From contig JAYVPU010000150.1 of NCBI GenBank assembly GCA_043757205.1, positions 1-6,617 of the forward strand: a stretch of 6,617 nucleotides of DNA. Direction: 5' to 3'. Shown here in pieces: positions 6,049 to 6,617 of this stretch (position 1 is its first letter; every line of letters begins with the position of its first letter). The stretch is from CANCDA01 sp043757205 (GTDB lineage Bacteria; Pseudomonadota; Gammaproteobacteria; Burkholderiales; Burkholderiaceae_C). The position numbers and the translations under genes were made by a program. The notes under the pieces were generated by a model, which saw nothing but the letters and a program-made list of their open reading frames with translations, did no database searches and was not told the origin of the DNA.

Positions 6049-6063
6049 CGGCTGAACCAGCCG
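6049..6063. repeat. 6-bp hairpin dyad abutting the -24 element
   Basis: CGGCTG-AAC-CAGCCG is a perfect 6-bp inverted repeat with a 3-base spacer, ending three bases before the TGGCA of the sigma-54 promoter. It lies upstream of the predicted transcript start, so it would not be in glnA mRNA. It could be an operator overlapping the promoter or, if read-through from the upstream genes occurs, a short RNA hairpin. No T-tract follows, so it is not a convincing terminator. Confidence 0.4.
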
Positions 6064-6066
6064 CCT

Positions 6067-6082
6067 TGGCATAAAAACTGCA
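6067..6082 (+). promoter_or_regulatory. Sigma-54 (RpoN) -24/-12 promoter of glnA
   Basis: TGGCATAAAAACTGCA matches the RpoN consensus TGGCAC-G-N4-TTGCA with the invariant GG (6068-6069) and GC (6080-6081) at exactly the required spacing. Deviations are T for C after TGGCA, A for G in the next position, and C for T in the first base of TTGCA. Transcription should begin near 6093, giving a leader of about 37 bases before the glnA ATG. The upstream pair of NtrC dyads makes nitrogen-limitation control highly likely. This is inferred from sequence only. Confidence 0.88.
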
Positions 6083-6129
6083 TTCAGGTGTCAGAGACTT
6101 TTTAGCAACCATCCAACCAGGAGATTTTG

Positions 6130-6617
6130 ATGGCAAAGACCGTCGCAGACGTGATGAAAATGGTTAAGGAAAACGAGGTCAAGTTTGTTGACTTCCGTTT
6201 TGTCGATACCCGTGGCAAAGAGCAGCACGTCACCGTGCCTGTGTCCCATTTCGATGAAGAAAAATTCACCGCTGGCCACGCCTTCGACGGTTCGTCCATC
6301 GCGGGCTGGAAAGGCATTGAAGCGTCAGACATGCAACTCATGCCCGACCCGAACACCGCCAACATCGATCCCTTCTATGAAGAGACCACGCTGTTCATGA
6401 GCTGTGATGTGGTGGAGCCCAGCGACGGCAAGGCCTACGACCGCGATCCGCGTTCGGTCGCCAAGCGCGCTGAAGCCTACCTCAAAGCCTCCGGCCTGGG
6501 CGACACTGCCTACTTCGGCCCTGAGCCCGAGTTCTTCGTGTTTGACGGCGTGCGCTGGAAAAACGAGATGAGCGGTGCGTCCTTCGAGATCGACGAATAC
6601 GAAGCCCCATGGAACAG
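6130..6617 (+). CDS. glnA: Glutamine synthetase type I, N-terminal part (runs off window)
   Basis: The first 162 codons of glnA are present; the gene continues past the window end. The enzyme makes glutamine from glutamate, ammonia and ATP in the cytoplasm as a dodecamer and is the main entry point for ammonia assimilation. Start is ATG 6130 after AGGAGA (6119-6124). Visible features are the N-terminal beta-grasp domain (MAKTVADVMKMVKENEV, then KFVDFRFVDTRGKEQHV), the signature FDGSSIAGWKGIEASDM (52-68) that contributes to the neighbouring subunit's active site, LMPDP (70-74), and the start of the catalytic domain with GPEPEFFVFD (130-139), in which Glu132 and Glu134 correspond to the metal-binding Glu129 and Glu131 of the Salmonella enzyme. 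The adenylylation Tyr lies beyond the window. In related bacteria ntrB and ntrC often follow, which cannot be checked here. Confidence 0.98.
   Translation, partial: MAKTVADVMKMVKENEVKFVDFRFVDTRGKEQHVTVPVSHFDEEKFTAGHAFDGSSIAGWKGIEASDMQLMPDPNTANIDPFYEETTLFMSCDVVEPSDGKAYDRDPRSVAKRAEAYLKASGLGDTAYFGPEPEFFVFDGVRWKNEMSGASFEIDEYEAPWN

Overview
The window looks like a stretch of chromosome from a betaproteobacterium of the Comamonadaceae type (Rhodoferax/Polaromonas/Acidovorax-like). This is inferred from the moderately high G+C with matching codon use, the types of protein encoded, and a MoCF/CinA-like gene directly upstream of a sigma-54/NtrC-type glnA promoter; no database search was possible. All supported genes lie on the + strand. 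I found no tRNA, rRNA, CRISPR array, insertion sequence or phage gene.

Layout: (1) 2-160, the 3' end of an unidentified gene. (2) 197-628, a small exported protein with a Cys/His-containing core and a highly charged, probably disordered tail. (3) 677-1420, a 16S rRNA pseudouridine synthase of the RsuA type. (4) 1470-5911, five tightly packed genes: an exported seven-bladed YVTN beta-propeller, a NodB-type polysaccharide deacetylase with an altered first motif, a membrane fatty-acid hydroxylase/sterol desaturase, an EI24-family membrane protein, and a MoCF/CinA-N-like protein. Junctions are a 17-nt overlap, gaps of 15 and 17 nt, and a 4-nt ATGA overlap, so one transcript is likely. (5) 5912-6129, a regulatory region with two NtrC-type dyads about three helical turns apart and a correctly spaced -24/-12 promoter. 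(6) 6130 to the window end, the first 162 codons of glnA (glutamine synthetase).

Functionally the window joins three themes: rRNA modification (rsuA), a cluster dominated by envelope or membrane proteins (exported propeller, exported deacetylase, membrane hydroxylase, EI24 protein), and nitrogen assimilation (glnA under apparent NtrC/RpoN control). The envelope link is an inference from signal peptides, membrane segments and gene packing; no substrate can be assigned.

Nothing here clearly amounts to a new biological system. The points most worth a second look are the deacetylase whose usual metal-binding Asp is Thr, the alternating blade motif of the adjacent propeller, the conserved-looking hydroxylase/EI24 pairing of unknown substrate, and two unexplained inverted repeats in the glnA control region.
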